Source of the DNA: Rhodocytophaga rosea
GTDB taxonomy: Bacteria > Bacteroidota > Bacteroidia > Cytophagales > 172606-1
Direction: 5' to 3'
DNA: 64,000 nt
Assembly (NCBI RefSeq): GCF_010119975.1
Contig: NZ_CP048222.1
Location: 8,532,501-8,596,500 of the forward strand
Position 1 is the first letter of the stretch; each line of letters begins with the position of its first letter. Position numbers and translations under genes: made by a program. This document shows, piece after piece, positions 37,030 to 44,818 of this stretch. Under the pieces are notes generated by a model that did no database searches, was not told where the DNA came from, and worked only from the letters and a program-made list of their open reading frames with translations.

Positions 37030-38919
37030 TTAGCTAAAAATATTACTAACAGTATTATCAGGCAGATGCAGTTGAGCCATCGTGTTTAACTCAGTAATCG
37101 TTTGCAACTGACTTTGATAAGCTAACATAATCTCTTTCTCCTGATTAACCACCTGAGCAAACTTAATAATTTTTGACACTTGTCCTTGCTGATCAAATAC
37201 CGGTGTGTAACTGGCATTCAGGTAAACTTCCATTCCATGTTTAGTTATACGTTTTACGTCTCCCAGCTGCGCTTCGCCCAAAGTAAGATCCTGCCAGAAA
37301 GTGTTGTACTCATTACTTCCCTTATATGCCTTTTCTACAAACATGGAATGATGTTTACCTGTAATTTCCTCCAGGCTGTATCCCATTACTTGCAAGAAGC
37401 GCTCATTAGCCGTAAGAATAGTACCTTTCAAATCAAATTCAATCATAGCCAGCGTAGAATTAACCGCTGATAACACCCCGCTTATTTCCAGATCCTTCTT
37501 TTGTAATTGGTCTGTATTAGCCTGATATTCGCTCTCTAAACGCCCAATTTCTTGTAAATGAGCTTGTTCATTGCGGCGCATCTCTTCCTGGGTTGCCTCC
37601 AGCTCTTCCATATTCTGTCTCATTTCTTCCTCCTGTGATCTGAGCTGCTCATTCATGGCTTGAAACTCTTCTAATAACTTGGCTTTTTGCTCATTGCCTT
37701 GAGCCGTAAGTATGCTAGAAGCGATCATGGCTCCGATAGTTTCCATAAATCCGATTTTATAAGCTGGTATCTCTTCAAATGAGGCTATCTCTATGGCACC
37801 TACTACTTCGTCATTGTTTTTCAAGGGAACAATCAGTAAACTTCTTGGGGTAGCATAACCTAGTCCGGAGGTAATTTGAATATAATTAGTCGGCAGGTCT
37901 GTCATGTATAAGGTATCTTTCTCTAATAACACTTGTCCGAGCAAGCCCTCGCCTTTCTTAATGCTTTTTTTTCCATATTTTACTCTGTCGTAGGCATAGC
38001 AGCCTCTTAATACAAGCTCATTTTCCTCCCATACAAATAAGCCTCCCTGATTAGCTCCCAGATATTTTACAATTTTGCGGATCAGTTCAATAGATAATGC
38101 ATTCATATCCGTATTGGCATTTCTTAAAATATGACCAACATCGGCTATACCCATATTTACAAATTTTTCCTGTTCTTCTTTTTGGGAAGCTTTTAACAAA
38201 CTTTGCTGCATATTCATTAGTGATTTCCCTAATTCATCCCCTTCCTGCATAGCATAATTAATTTGCAGGTTGCCTTTGCTGATTTCTTCGGCAAAGGCTA
38301 TATTTCTATCAGTATTAGCAAGTTGCTTTCTGAGAAGCAGGGTATTGATGGCATTTTCCCTGGTACGCTTGCGCAAGAAATAAGCCCACAAGCCACAGAC
38401 AAATACAATGGCAGAAGCTAACAGGGCATGAAATACAAATGCCTGTAAACTCATATAATCCAGCTGGGTAAAGTATACCTGTGAATAGCCTATATATTGC
38501 AAGTAAGCCAAACTTCCATGATGCAATACAATCAGTAAAATCAGGGGAATCTGTAGTTTCCATTCCTGATAGGCGATTAATAGCACGGCTCCCAGAAAGG
38601 CAAAGAAGTGCATTTCAAATAAGCCATGCATCTGATAGATAAATTGAGCCATAAAAACGGCCAGGGTTACACTCACTACATACTGATACAAGCTGGAAGC
38701 AGGCAATATGTATTTAGTAAAGTAGAAGGCAAACAAACATAAACCGCCTACACCGATCCCCATCAAATAGGTATCATAAAAAAAGGAGAGCAACAGGCCA
38801 AAAATGAAATAGCCAATCAGAAAGTATTCAGTGACTTTATCTATTTGTTTCCTTATCTCTTCAATAAAAGGTTGTATCTCTTTTTCTGATGCCTGCCTGG
38901 AAGTAGATGTAGCGTTCAT
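37030..38919 (-). CDS. Membrane-bound GAF and PAS domain sensor protein without output domain
   Basis: 629 residues. About six transmembrane helices fill residues 30-190, including EMHFFAFLGAVLLIAYQEWKLQ and LILLIVLHHGSLAYLQY, a layout seen in integral-membrane sensors of signalling proteins. A short linker (ISKGNLQINYAMQEGDELGKSLMNMQ, HAMP-like) leads to a GAF domain (~270-400, KGEGLLGQVLLEKDTLYMTDLP). A long coiled coil rich in E/Q (~415-480) and a PAS domain (~485-600, GVLSAVNSTLAMIEFDLKGTILTANERFLQVMGYSLEEITGKHHSMF) follow. No histidine kinase, GGDEF or methyl-accepting domain follows. The redoxin gene is 35 bp upstream in the same orientation. It may signal through protein-protein contacts; this is inference. 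Confidence 0.9.
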   Translation of the reverse strand: MNATSTSRQASEKEIQPFIEEIRKQIDKVTEYFLIGYFIFGLLLSFFYDTYLMGIGVGGLCLFAFYFTKYILPASSLYQYVVSVTLAVFMAQFIYQMHGLFEMHFFAFLGAVLLIAYQEWKLQIPLILLIVLHHGSLAYLQYIGYSQVYFTQLDYMSLQAFVFHALLASAIVFVCGLWAYFLRKRTRENAINTLLLRKQLANTDRNIAFAEEISKGNLQINYAMQEGDELGKSLMNMQQSLLKASQKEEQEKFVNMGIADVGHILRNANTDMNALSIELIRKIVKYLGANQGGLFVWEENELVLRGCYAYDRVKYGKKSIKKGEGLLGQVLLEKDTLYMTDLPTNYIQITSGLGYATPRSLLIVPLKNNDEVVGAIEIASFEEIPAYKIGFMETIGAMIASSILTAQGNEQKAKLLEEFQAMNEQLRSQEEEMRQNMEELEATQEEMRRNEQAHLQEIGRLESEYQANTDQLQKKDLEISGVLSAVNSTLAMIEFDLKGTILTANERFLQVMGYSLEEITGKHHSMFVEKAYKGSNEYNTFWQDLTLGEAQLGDVKRITKHGMEVYLNASYTPVFDQQGQVSKIIKFAQVVNQEKEIMLAYQSQLQTITELNTMAQLHLPDNTVSNIFS

Positions 38920-38954
38920 ATATAGCGAATTGAATAGATTGTGTAAGAAAAGTA

Positions 38955-39587
38955 TTAGTTAGAATAGTATATCTGATTACTCGATTGTTGAGGCAACTCA
39001 CATCCATAGGCCTGCGTGGCTAGTTCAATAAAGGTAGCAGAAGGTTTGCCTGCCAGTAGAGAGTCCATGGCCATTTGGGCATAGTTAGAGTTGGGGTTTG
39101 TACAGTAGCGGGCTTTATTATAATTACCCCGGTAGTAAAGGGTTCCTTGTGTAGTTAATATGGCAGCTTGTGGGGTTGAGTATACGCCACAAGCAGAAGC
39201 TAACTGCTTATTGGTATCCAAAATAACATTAACCTCTAAGTCGTATTTTTCTTTAAATGATTTAATAGCTTGTGGGCCATTATCTGTTTGCAAAACTGCA
39301 TAAAAATTGTATTTGCCTTTATATGTGGAGACGAGTCTTTGAAAATGTTCTATATTAAATCTGGAGCAGGGACAGTCAGGATTAAAAAAGTGAAGCAGGA
39401 CAGGCTTATCATAACTGATTAGTACATCTTGGGTCAGTCCTACTTTGTGTCCAACCACTACTGGCTGATAATTTGCCGGAAGGGGTGTAGAAAGAAGATA
39501 TCTGGTTTCCTGATAATAGAAAATAGAAGCAATACAAACAAACAGCGAAATGAGCACACCATAGACCAGAATTCGTTTGGTTTTCAT
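38955..39587 (-). CDS. Membrane-anchored thioredoxin-like protein (CPCS motif)
   Basis: 210 residues. The N-terminal hydrophobic anchor (VYGVLISLFVCIASIFYYQ) is followed by a thioredoxin-like fold with VLLHFFNPDCPCSRFNIEHFQ, where the redox site reads CPCS rather than CxxC with two free ends. A cis-proline candidate lies in GVYSTPQAAIL. The late YCTNPNSNYAQMAMDSLLAGK adds another cysteine, and one more (YGCELPQ) lies near the C-terminus. It is predicted to act outside the cytoplasm as a reductase or peroxiredoxin-like protein. It is the first gene of a two-gene unit with the GAF/PAS sensor, suggesting redox or stress sensing (inference). Confidence 0.87.
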   Translation of the reverse strand: MKTKRILVYGVLISLFVCIASIFYYQETRYLLSTPLPANYQPVVVGHKVGLTQDVLISYDKPVLLHFFNPDCPCSRFNIEHFQRLVSTYKGKYNFYAVLQTDNGPQAIKSFKEKYDLEVNVILDTNKQLASACGVYSTPQAAILTTQGTLYYRGNYNKARYCTNPNSNYAQMAMDSLLAGKPSATFIELATQAYGCELPQQSSNQIYYSN

Positions 39588-40012
39588 GATAGAATTTGTT
39601 AAAAAACATCATTTCATTTTAAGAATGAAGCTATATAGGCTCTTATCTTAAACTTTGCACACATACGTGGTGCTAGCTACAGGTGGATTTTTTATATAAA
39701 TCGAATTTATGTAAGTTAATGAGCTTTTTTGCATATGTGGTAACCTGTTAGTTGCAAAATCATTACATCCGTGTTAATATAGCTAGCTATCAATTATTGA
39801 TACTTAATTGACTATCAAGCAATTAAACACAAACTTATGGCCAAACACCTTTAATACCATACGTTGCTACAATTGCTGAGCAGTAATGGACTGTCTACTA
39901 TATTTACATAGCAAGTATATTTGGATTTTAACAGGAAAAAATTTGATTATACTCTATAAATTACTATCTGATTGAAAATTTATTTGATAGTAGAAAGAAG
40001 AGGGTGAAAATA
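39588..40012. other. AT-rich spacer left of the insertion-sequence nest
   Basis: About 425 bp with no gene or hairpin I can support. The promoter of the redoxin/sensor unit should lie at its left end. The insertion-sequence inverted repeat begins at 40013. Confidence 0.45.
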
Positions 40013-40105
40013 AGAAGGTGTTTGGAAATAGAAGAGAGGTTTTTTAGGATTTTGGAAAAAGACTATCAGCCGGTAACTTGAGTTTGCGAAACAAAAAGTT
40101 ACTCC

Positions 40106-40923
40106 ATGTATGAAACACATGAAAACCTGACTGATAGTCAATGGCAAGTTATTAAAAACATAGTAGATGATGGACGAAAGAGAAAAGTTTGTTTAAAGCG
40201 AGTAGTGGATGCTTGTCTGTGGTTAACCCGAACCGGAAGTTAATGGCGAAATTTGCCTCATACCCATTATCCTGTATGGCAAACGGTAGCTTATTATTTC
40301 TAAAAGTGGCAACACAATGGCGTCTGGCGACAGGTGCGGGAGATGTTAGTTAAAAAGGAACGACAAAGACAAGGACGAGAAGGACAACCTTCGCGCATCG
40401 CTATAGATAGTCAAAGTGTAAAGCAGAGCTGAAGACTTTGTTTCATAGGGGCTGGGGGTTGTTTTTCGGGCAGGTAGGCGTAGATGGCAACAAGAAAATA
40501 GATGGCCGAAAACGGCATTTGGCTGTGGATAGTTTAGGTTTGCCATGGGCAATTTATGTAGGTGCTGCTAATGAGTCTGATGCGGTGGCAGGCTTTGAAT
40601 TATTGCCACAACTCAAAAGTTGTAGACGGCTAAGTTTGATCTGTGCAGATGCTGCTTACAGGGGAGAGTTTCAAACCTATGCTCACTACTATGGATGGCA
40701 GGTGGACATTTCACAAAAACCTCCTTCACAGCAGAGATTTATTGCCCAAAAGGGAAGGTGGCAAGTGGAAAGAAGTTTTGCCTGGCTGAATCATTATAGA
40801 AGATTAGCCAAAGATTATGAACGAACCCCTGCTTCTGCCCTCTGTTTTATTGAGTTAGCTTTTAGAGAATGTTTTGAAATATTATTCGGTTTTTCTTTTG
40901 AGCAGAGTATCAATAAAGGCTAA
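40106..40923 (+). pseudogene. IS5-like (DDE) transposase, disrupted
   Basis: Translation from the ATG at 40106 begins MYETHENLTDSQWQVIKNIVDD and proceeds through WLTRTGS, then an in-frame TAA, WRNLPHTHYPVWQTVAYYF, a second stop and on to PSRIAIDSQSVK. The frame then shifts and continues DGNKKIDGRKRHLAVDSLG, ICADAAYRG and KGRWQVERSFAWLNHYRRLAKDYE, the DDE domain with D, D and E present. At least two stops and one shift make it inactive. The last residues (from about 40875) derive from the tail of the oppositely oriented copy. Confidence 0.9.
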
Positions 40924-41455
40924 TTGTAGCATGGCTTCCGAACTTTCTGTGCTTTTTTCAAAATCACGGCTCAACCTACGCTTAAAATTGAGCCATCCGT
41001 AGCTACGTTCCACTACCCAACGGCCCCCTGCCGGGACAAAGCCTTTCACGCTTTCAGGCTTTTGTACAATTTCTACACTCCATCCATATTGTTTTTTCAC
41101 TTCTTCCACAAAAGTCTCTGTGTAGCCATTATCTGCTTTCAGGGTATGCAGGCGGGCGGACTTGCCCTTCAACTTAGCTGCTAACTCATATCCTGCTGTG
41201 GTGTCTGATATATTAGCAGCTGTAATATGCACCGCCCAGGGGATACCTAAACAGTCCACAGCCAGATGTCTTTTTCTGCCATTCACTTTTTTATTGCCAT
41301 CTATGCCTTTATCCTGACTGGTAAATTGTATAATCTTAACACTTTGGCTATCAATGGCCAACACGCTTGGCAGGGCTTGTCTGCCTGCTTTTTTTCTTTC
41401 TCTGCCTGCTAAAAAAGCTAACAACTCTTCAATAATGCCCCGCTTTTTCCTGAGG
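40882..41455 (-). pseudogene. C-terminal part of IS5-like transposase, split by IS3
   Basis: Open minus-strand frame encoding the catalytic part: SVLAIDSQSVKIIQFTSQDKGIDGNKKVNGRKRHLAVDCLG, LKADNGYTETFVEEV and GGRWVVERSYGWLNFKRRLSRDFE. The N-terminal part lies at 42712-42919 on the other side of the IS3-family element. Catalytic D, D and E are intact, so decay of this copy is mainly due to the insertion. The open frame extends a few codons into IS3 sequence (to 41511), but those codons are not part of the transposase. Confidence 0.87.
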
Positions 41456-41510
41456 TGTACCCTGATGTTCGGACAGCAATCGGTGAGAAATAAGATGGAT
41501 AAGTTTCTCA

Positions 41511-42389
41511 CTATATTTGCACTTTTCCTGTGTTGGTCTGAAAATATACCTGAGCAGGAGTAAGGTAATCTAACGACTGATGTGGCCGCTGATAGTTATA
41601 GCGGGTAAAGTATTGATCGATACCCGACCAAAGTTCCTTTCCATTAATGGGAGCACATAAATATACGTATTCATATTTAACATTGCGCCACAATCGTTCA
41701 ATAAAAACATTATCTAAAGCTCTACCTCTGCCATCCATAGAAATACGAATGTCTCTAGTTGATAACTTATCAGTAAAAGCCGTAGCTGTAAACTGCGATC
41801 CCTGATCTGAGTTGAAAATCTGTGGCTTTCCGTATTGAAAAGAGCTTTCTAATGCATCCAGACAAAAATCTACTTCTAATGAGTTGCTTAACTGCCAGGC
41901 TAATACAAACCTAGAGTACCAATCCATGACGGCTACTAAATACATGAATCCTTTGGCCATTGGGATATAAGTGATATCTGTACTCCATACCTGATTGACT
42001 TGCTTTATTTTTACTCCTCTCAACAGGTAGGGATAAATTTTATGTGTCGGATTTGCTTTACTCAAGTTTGGCTTAGGATAAACTGCTTCTAACCCCATTG
42101 TCCTAAGCAATCTGGAAACTCTCTTATGATTTACCTGATAACCTTTCTGTCCTAGAAACCACTGCATTCGCCGAATGCCATAATAGGGAGTGTCCATGTA
42201 CTGTTCGTCTAACAGACGCATTAGCAATAGGTTTTCCTCACTTTCTTCGCAAGGTCGGTAATAATATCCCGAACGATGTAAGCCCAGCAGTTCACACTGC
42301 CTTGCGATACTGAGACCGGAATGGGTCGGATCTATTAGCAATCGTTTCTGAGAATTATCCCACACCTGATTTTTTTTTAAGCCAGTCAA
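41511..42389 (-). CDS. IS3-family transposase OrfB (integrase core)
   Basis: 292 residues with the rve-type DDE integrase core: WSTDITYIPMAKGFMYLVAVMD (first Asp), FNSDQGSQFTATAF (second Asp) and DNVFIERLWRNVKYEYVY (Glu). The N-terminus carries the HTH_21-like segment LCELLGLHRSGYYY and GIRRMQWFLGQKGYQVNHKRVSRLLR. It overlaps orfA by 35 bp. Full OrfAB transposase would need a programmed -1 frameshift, and a run of nine A residues on the coding strand at 42370-42378 lies in the overlap. It appears intact and possibly active. Confidence 0.95.
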   Translation of the reverse strand: MTGLKKNQVWDNSQKRLLIDPTHSGLSIARQCELLGLHRSGYYYRPCEESEENLLLMRLLDEQYMDTPYYGIRRMQWFLGQKGYQVNHKRVSRLLRTMGLEAVYPKPNLSKANPTHKIYPYLLRGVKIKQVNQVWSTDITYIPMAKGFMYLVAVMDWYSRFVLAWQLSNSLEVDFCLDALESSFQYGKPQIFNSDQGSQFTATAFTDKLSTRDIRISMDGRGRALDNVFIERLWRNVKYEYVYLCAPINGKELWSGIDQYFTRYNYQRPHQSLDYLTPAQVYFQTNTGKVQI

Positions 42390-42642
42390 GTTCTACCTGT
42401 AACTGGCCAATCTGCTGGTATAGTCGGTCTAACAATGATTGCTGATTTTCTTTTTTCCCTTTGGTTTCTTCTTTAAAGACTTCCATCCCCTCTTGCAAAA
42501 GTTGCTTTTTCCAAAGACCTATTTGGGTAGAATGTACTCCGAACTTTGCTGTCAGCTCACTTATCGTTTGTCTTTCTTTAACAGCCTCTAAAGCTACTTT
42601 GAACTTAAACTCGGCTGAGTAGCGCTTGCGTTTGTTTTCCAT
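42355..42642 (-). CDS. IS3-family OrfA (helix-turn-helix, leucine zipper)
   Basis: 95 residues. MENKRKRYSAEFKFKVALEAVKERQTISELTAKFGVHSTQIGLWKKQLLQ is the HTH_Tnp_1 DNA-binding domain. It is followed by a leucine-zipper-like heptad stretch (LLDRLYQQIGQLQVELDWLKKK). The A9 slippery run at its 3' end encodes the terminal KKK and overlaps orfB, consistent with -1 frameshifting. Confidence 0.95.
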   Translation of the reverse strand: MENKRKRYSAEFKFKVALEAVKERQTISELTAKFGVHSTQIGLWKKQLLQEGMEVFKEETKGKKENQQSLLDRLYQQIGQLQVELDWLKKKSGVG

Positions 42643-42711
42643 TAGTTGTATTTTTCAAATAGTTAAGTTATTAGTTTCCATCTTAACTATCTGTCCCATT
42701 TTTGGGGTACA

Positions 42712-42919
42712 CTATATTCCACTGCCTGAAATGATAGTAAATGGTTTGCCAGGGTGGGTACTTACTTTCCATATTGCGCCATTGGCTGCCCGTAGTTAGC
42801 AGCCAAAGCAGTGCATTGATTATCACCCGTTTTTCATGTTTAATCTTTCTTTGGTTATCAATTATTTCCTTGATAACTTCCCATTCAGGGTCAGTGAGCG
42901 CAGAGAATTTTTCTTGCAT
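42712..42919 (-). pseudogene. N-terminal part of IS5-like transposase, split by IS3
   Basis: Minus-strand frame starting MQEKFSALTDPEWEVIKEII with the DUF4096-like N-terminal domain of IS5 transposases, through LLTTGSQWRNMESKYPPWQTIYYHFRQW. The sequence then enters the IS3-family end (TGTACCCC). Its continuation is at 40882-41455. The frames on the two sides of the insertion are not in register, so the junction has lost or gained bases. Confidence 0.85.
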
Positions 42920-43102
42920 AAACTTGATGATTAGACACCTCAAGTTTACTCACTGATTCTTTCTTTTACCCTATTTTTATTCTTCCAAAACGTTCTCTTA
43001 TCAATATCATTTTATCAAAAATTGTCTAAACTAAATTCAAACACCTTCTCACTGATCGTGTATTATTGAAATATTATTAGTAGCCGACTAACACTAAAAC
43101 AT

Positions 43103-44625
43103 ATGAAACCGCTTAAAACTTTATCCCTGCAACCCAGAAGAGAATTCTTAAAGAGCCTTGGCCTGCTTTCTGCCGGATTTCTGCTTCCTGTCTATGGCAA
43201 TGGCTCTATTCTCTGGAATGACAATCCTGTAAAAATAACGCCTGTCCGCATCAGGGGAAAAGTGAGCGCCCAAGGAAAAGGTATCAAAGGAGTAGCCGTA
43301 ACAGATGGTTATTCAGTAGTATCTACCGATGCCAATGGTGTGTATGAACTCATGAGCAGCAGTCTGCAGGAATTTGTTTCCATTTCCCTGCCAGCAGGCT
43401 ATCAGGTGCCTACCAGAAAAAACGGAATTGCCAGATTTTTTCAGCCAATCACTGCTTCAGCGAAAGGAGAATTTGCAGCTAATTTTGCTTTAAATCCCTC
43501 CCCTGTCAATGACAACAGCCATGTATTGCTCGTGTTAGCCGATCCGCAGATACAAGACCGATATGAAGCAGATCTGCTTCTCTCACAAACTACCCCGGAT
43601 GTGAACGCATTGGTAAAATCGTATGGCGACAGGCCGGTGTTTGGCATTGGATGCGGCGATCTGGTATTTGATCATTTTGAACTGTTCGACGATTACCAGA
43701 AAGCGGTTTCAGGCATGGATATTCCTTTCTTCCAGGTATTGGGCAATCATGACATGGATACCCAGCAGATTCGTTCCGATGCCCTTTCAGCGCAGACTTT
43801 TAAAAAATTGGTCCTACTTATTATTCTTTTAATAAAGGAGAAATCCATTATGTAGTGTTGGAGGATGTGTTTTTTATTGGACGGGAAAAACAATATATCG
43901 GCTACTTGTCTGAGGAACAACTTCGTTGGCTGGAGCAAGACTTAGCGCTGGTTGAAAAAGGAAAAACCGTGGTAGTAAGCCTGCATATTCCTGCTTTTAC
44001 CGGTGCTGCCAGAAGAAGCAAAGAGACTCCAACTTTAGGGGGCACGGTTTCCAACCGGGCAGAATTGTACCGGCTATTAGAACCTTTCAAAGCCCATATC
44101 ATGTCGGGGCATACCCATTTTAATGAAAAAGTAACAGAGGGGGGTGTAATCGAACATGTACATGGAACTGTGTGCGGTGCCTGGTGGAGCGGACCGATCT
44201 GCTATGATGGTACGCCCAATGGATACGGTGTATATGAAGTAAAAGGCAGTGAGTTACAATGGCATTATAAATCTACCGGTAAAGACAGCAAGCACCAGTT
44301 CCGCTATTACCAGCCTAGCACCAATCCCGAAAGAAAAGACGACCTGATCGTGAATGTATGGAATGCTGACCCGGAATGGAAAATCCAATGGTATGAAGAT
44401 GGCATGCGGAAAGGAAATTTGCGGCAGCAAACAGGCTTTGATCCTTTATCGGTAGAACTGCATACTGGAAAAGAAAAACCGCAGCGCCGCCCCTGGGTAG
44501 ACCCTGAGTTAACCGATCACCTGTATGCAGCCCAGCCTTCTGCACAAGCCAAAAAAATTACCATTGAAGTAACTGACCGTTTTGGAAATATTTTTTCAGA
44601 ATCCTATGAAACAACCAAAGGATAA
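43103..44625 (+). pseudogene. Calcineurin-like metallophosphoesterase, frameshifted
   Basis: Two consecutive plus frames (43103-43855 and 43855-44625) encode one protein. The first has a Tat-like signal (RREFLKSLGLLSAGFLLP), an N-terminal beta-sandwich (VRIRGKVSAQGKGIKGVAVTDG), and metallophosphoesterase motifs LADPQIQD, GCGDLVFDHF and LGNHDMD. The second has VSLHIPAF and MSGHTHFNE plus a MetallophosC-like C-terminal domain. The break is near 43800-43812 at TTTTAAAAAATTGG, where the family expects QTFKKYFGPTYYSF. A loss of four bases there explains it. It could be a genuine pseudogene or a sequencing/assembly error in the A-run. Confidence 0.85.
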
Positions 44626-44753
44626 GCGTTATAGAAAATAATTCCCTTATATCGACAGATAAACTCGCTAGAAAATTTCAGATAAGTGGCTTAATGTTTA
44701 CTATTCAATTCCATATGTCTGGTAGCGTGTATTGCTTAATTCTGGTGTATCAT

Positions 44754-44796
44754 GCGTAAAAAATAAAATACCCGGTTGTTAGAATCGGGCATTTTA
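44754..44796. terminator. Bidirectional terminator hairpin
   Basis: The arm GCGTAAAAAATAAAATACCC pairs with the following CGGGCATTTTATTTTTTACGC with one mismatch, giving a stem of about 20 bp. It sits between the convergent metallophosphoesterase and siderophore-receptor genes and has A/T-rich flanks suitable for both strands. Confidence 0.85.
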
Positions 44797-44818
44797 TTTT
44801 TTACGCATTTCTGATTTA

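Larger units (their letters stand above)
41456..42711 (-). mobile_element. IS3-family insertion sequence
   Basis: About 1256 bp bounded by imperfect inverted repeats: TGTACCCTGATGTTCGGACA at 41456 and the complement of TGTACCCCAAAAATGGGACA ending at 42711. It carries overlapping orfA and orfB in the IS3 arrangement. No flanking target duplication is visible (GAGG on one side, CTAT on the other). The element interrupts an IS5-like transposase gene after the YYHFRQW motif. Confidence 0.85.
40013..43049. mobile_element. Nested IS region: two decayed IS5-like copies plus an IS3-family insertion
   Basis: The outer ends carry matching inverted repeats AGAAGGTGTTTG (40013-40024) and its reverse complement (43038-43049). 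Inside are a plus-strand IS5-like transposase remnant, then a minus-strand IS5-like transposase joined tail to tail, the latter split by an IS3-family element (41456-42711). The two IS5-like copies are only moderately similar, so they are different elements rather than a duplication. No clear target-site duplication was found. Confidence 0.8.

Noticed and set aside
41452-42715. Target-site duplication around the IS3-family element
   Set aside because: Flanks GAGG and CTAT do not match, so none is called.
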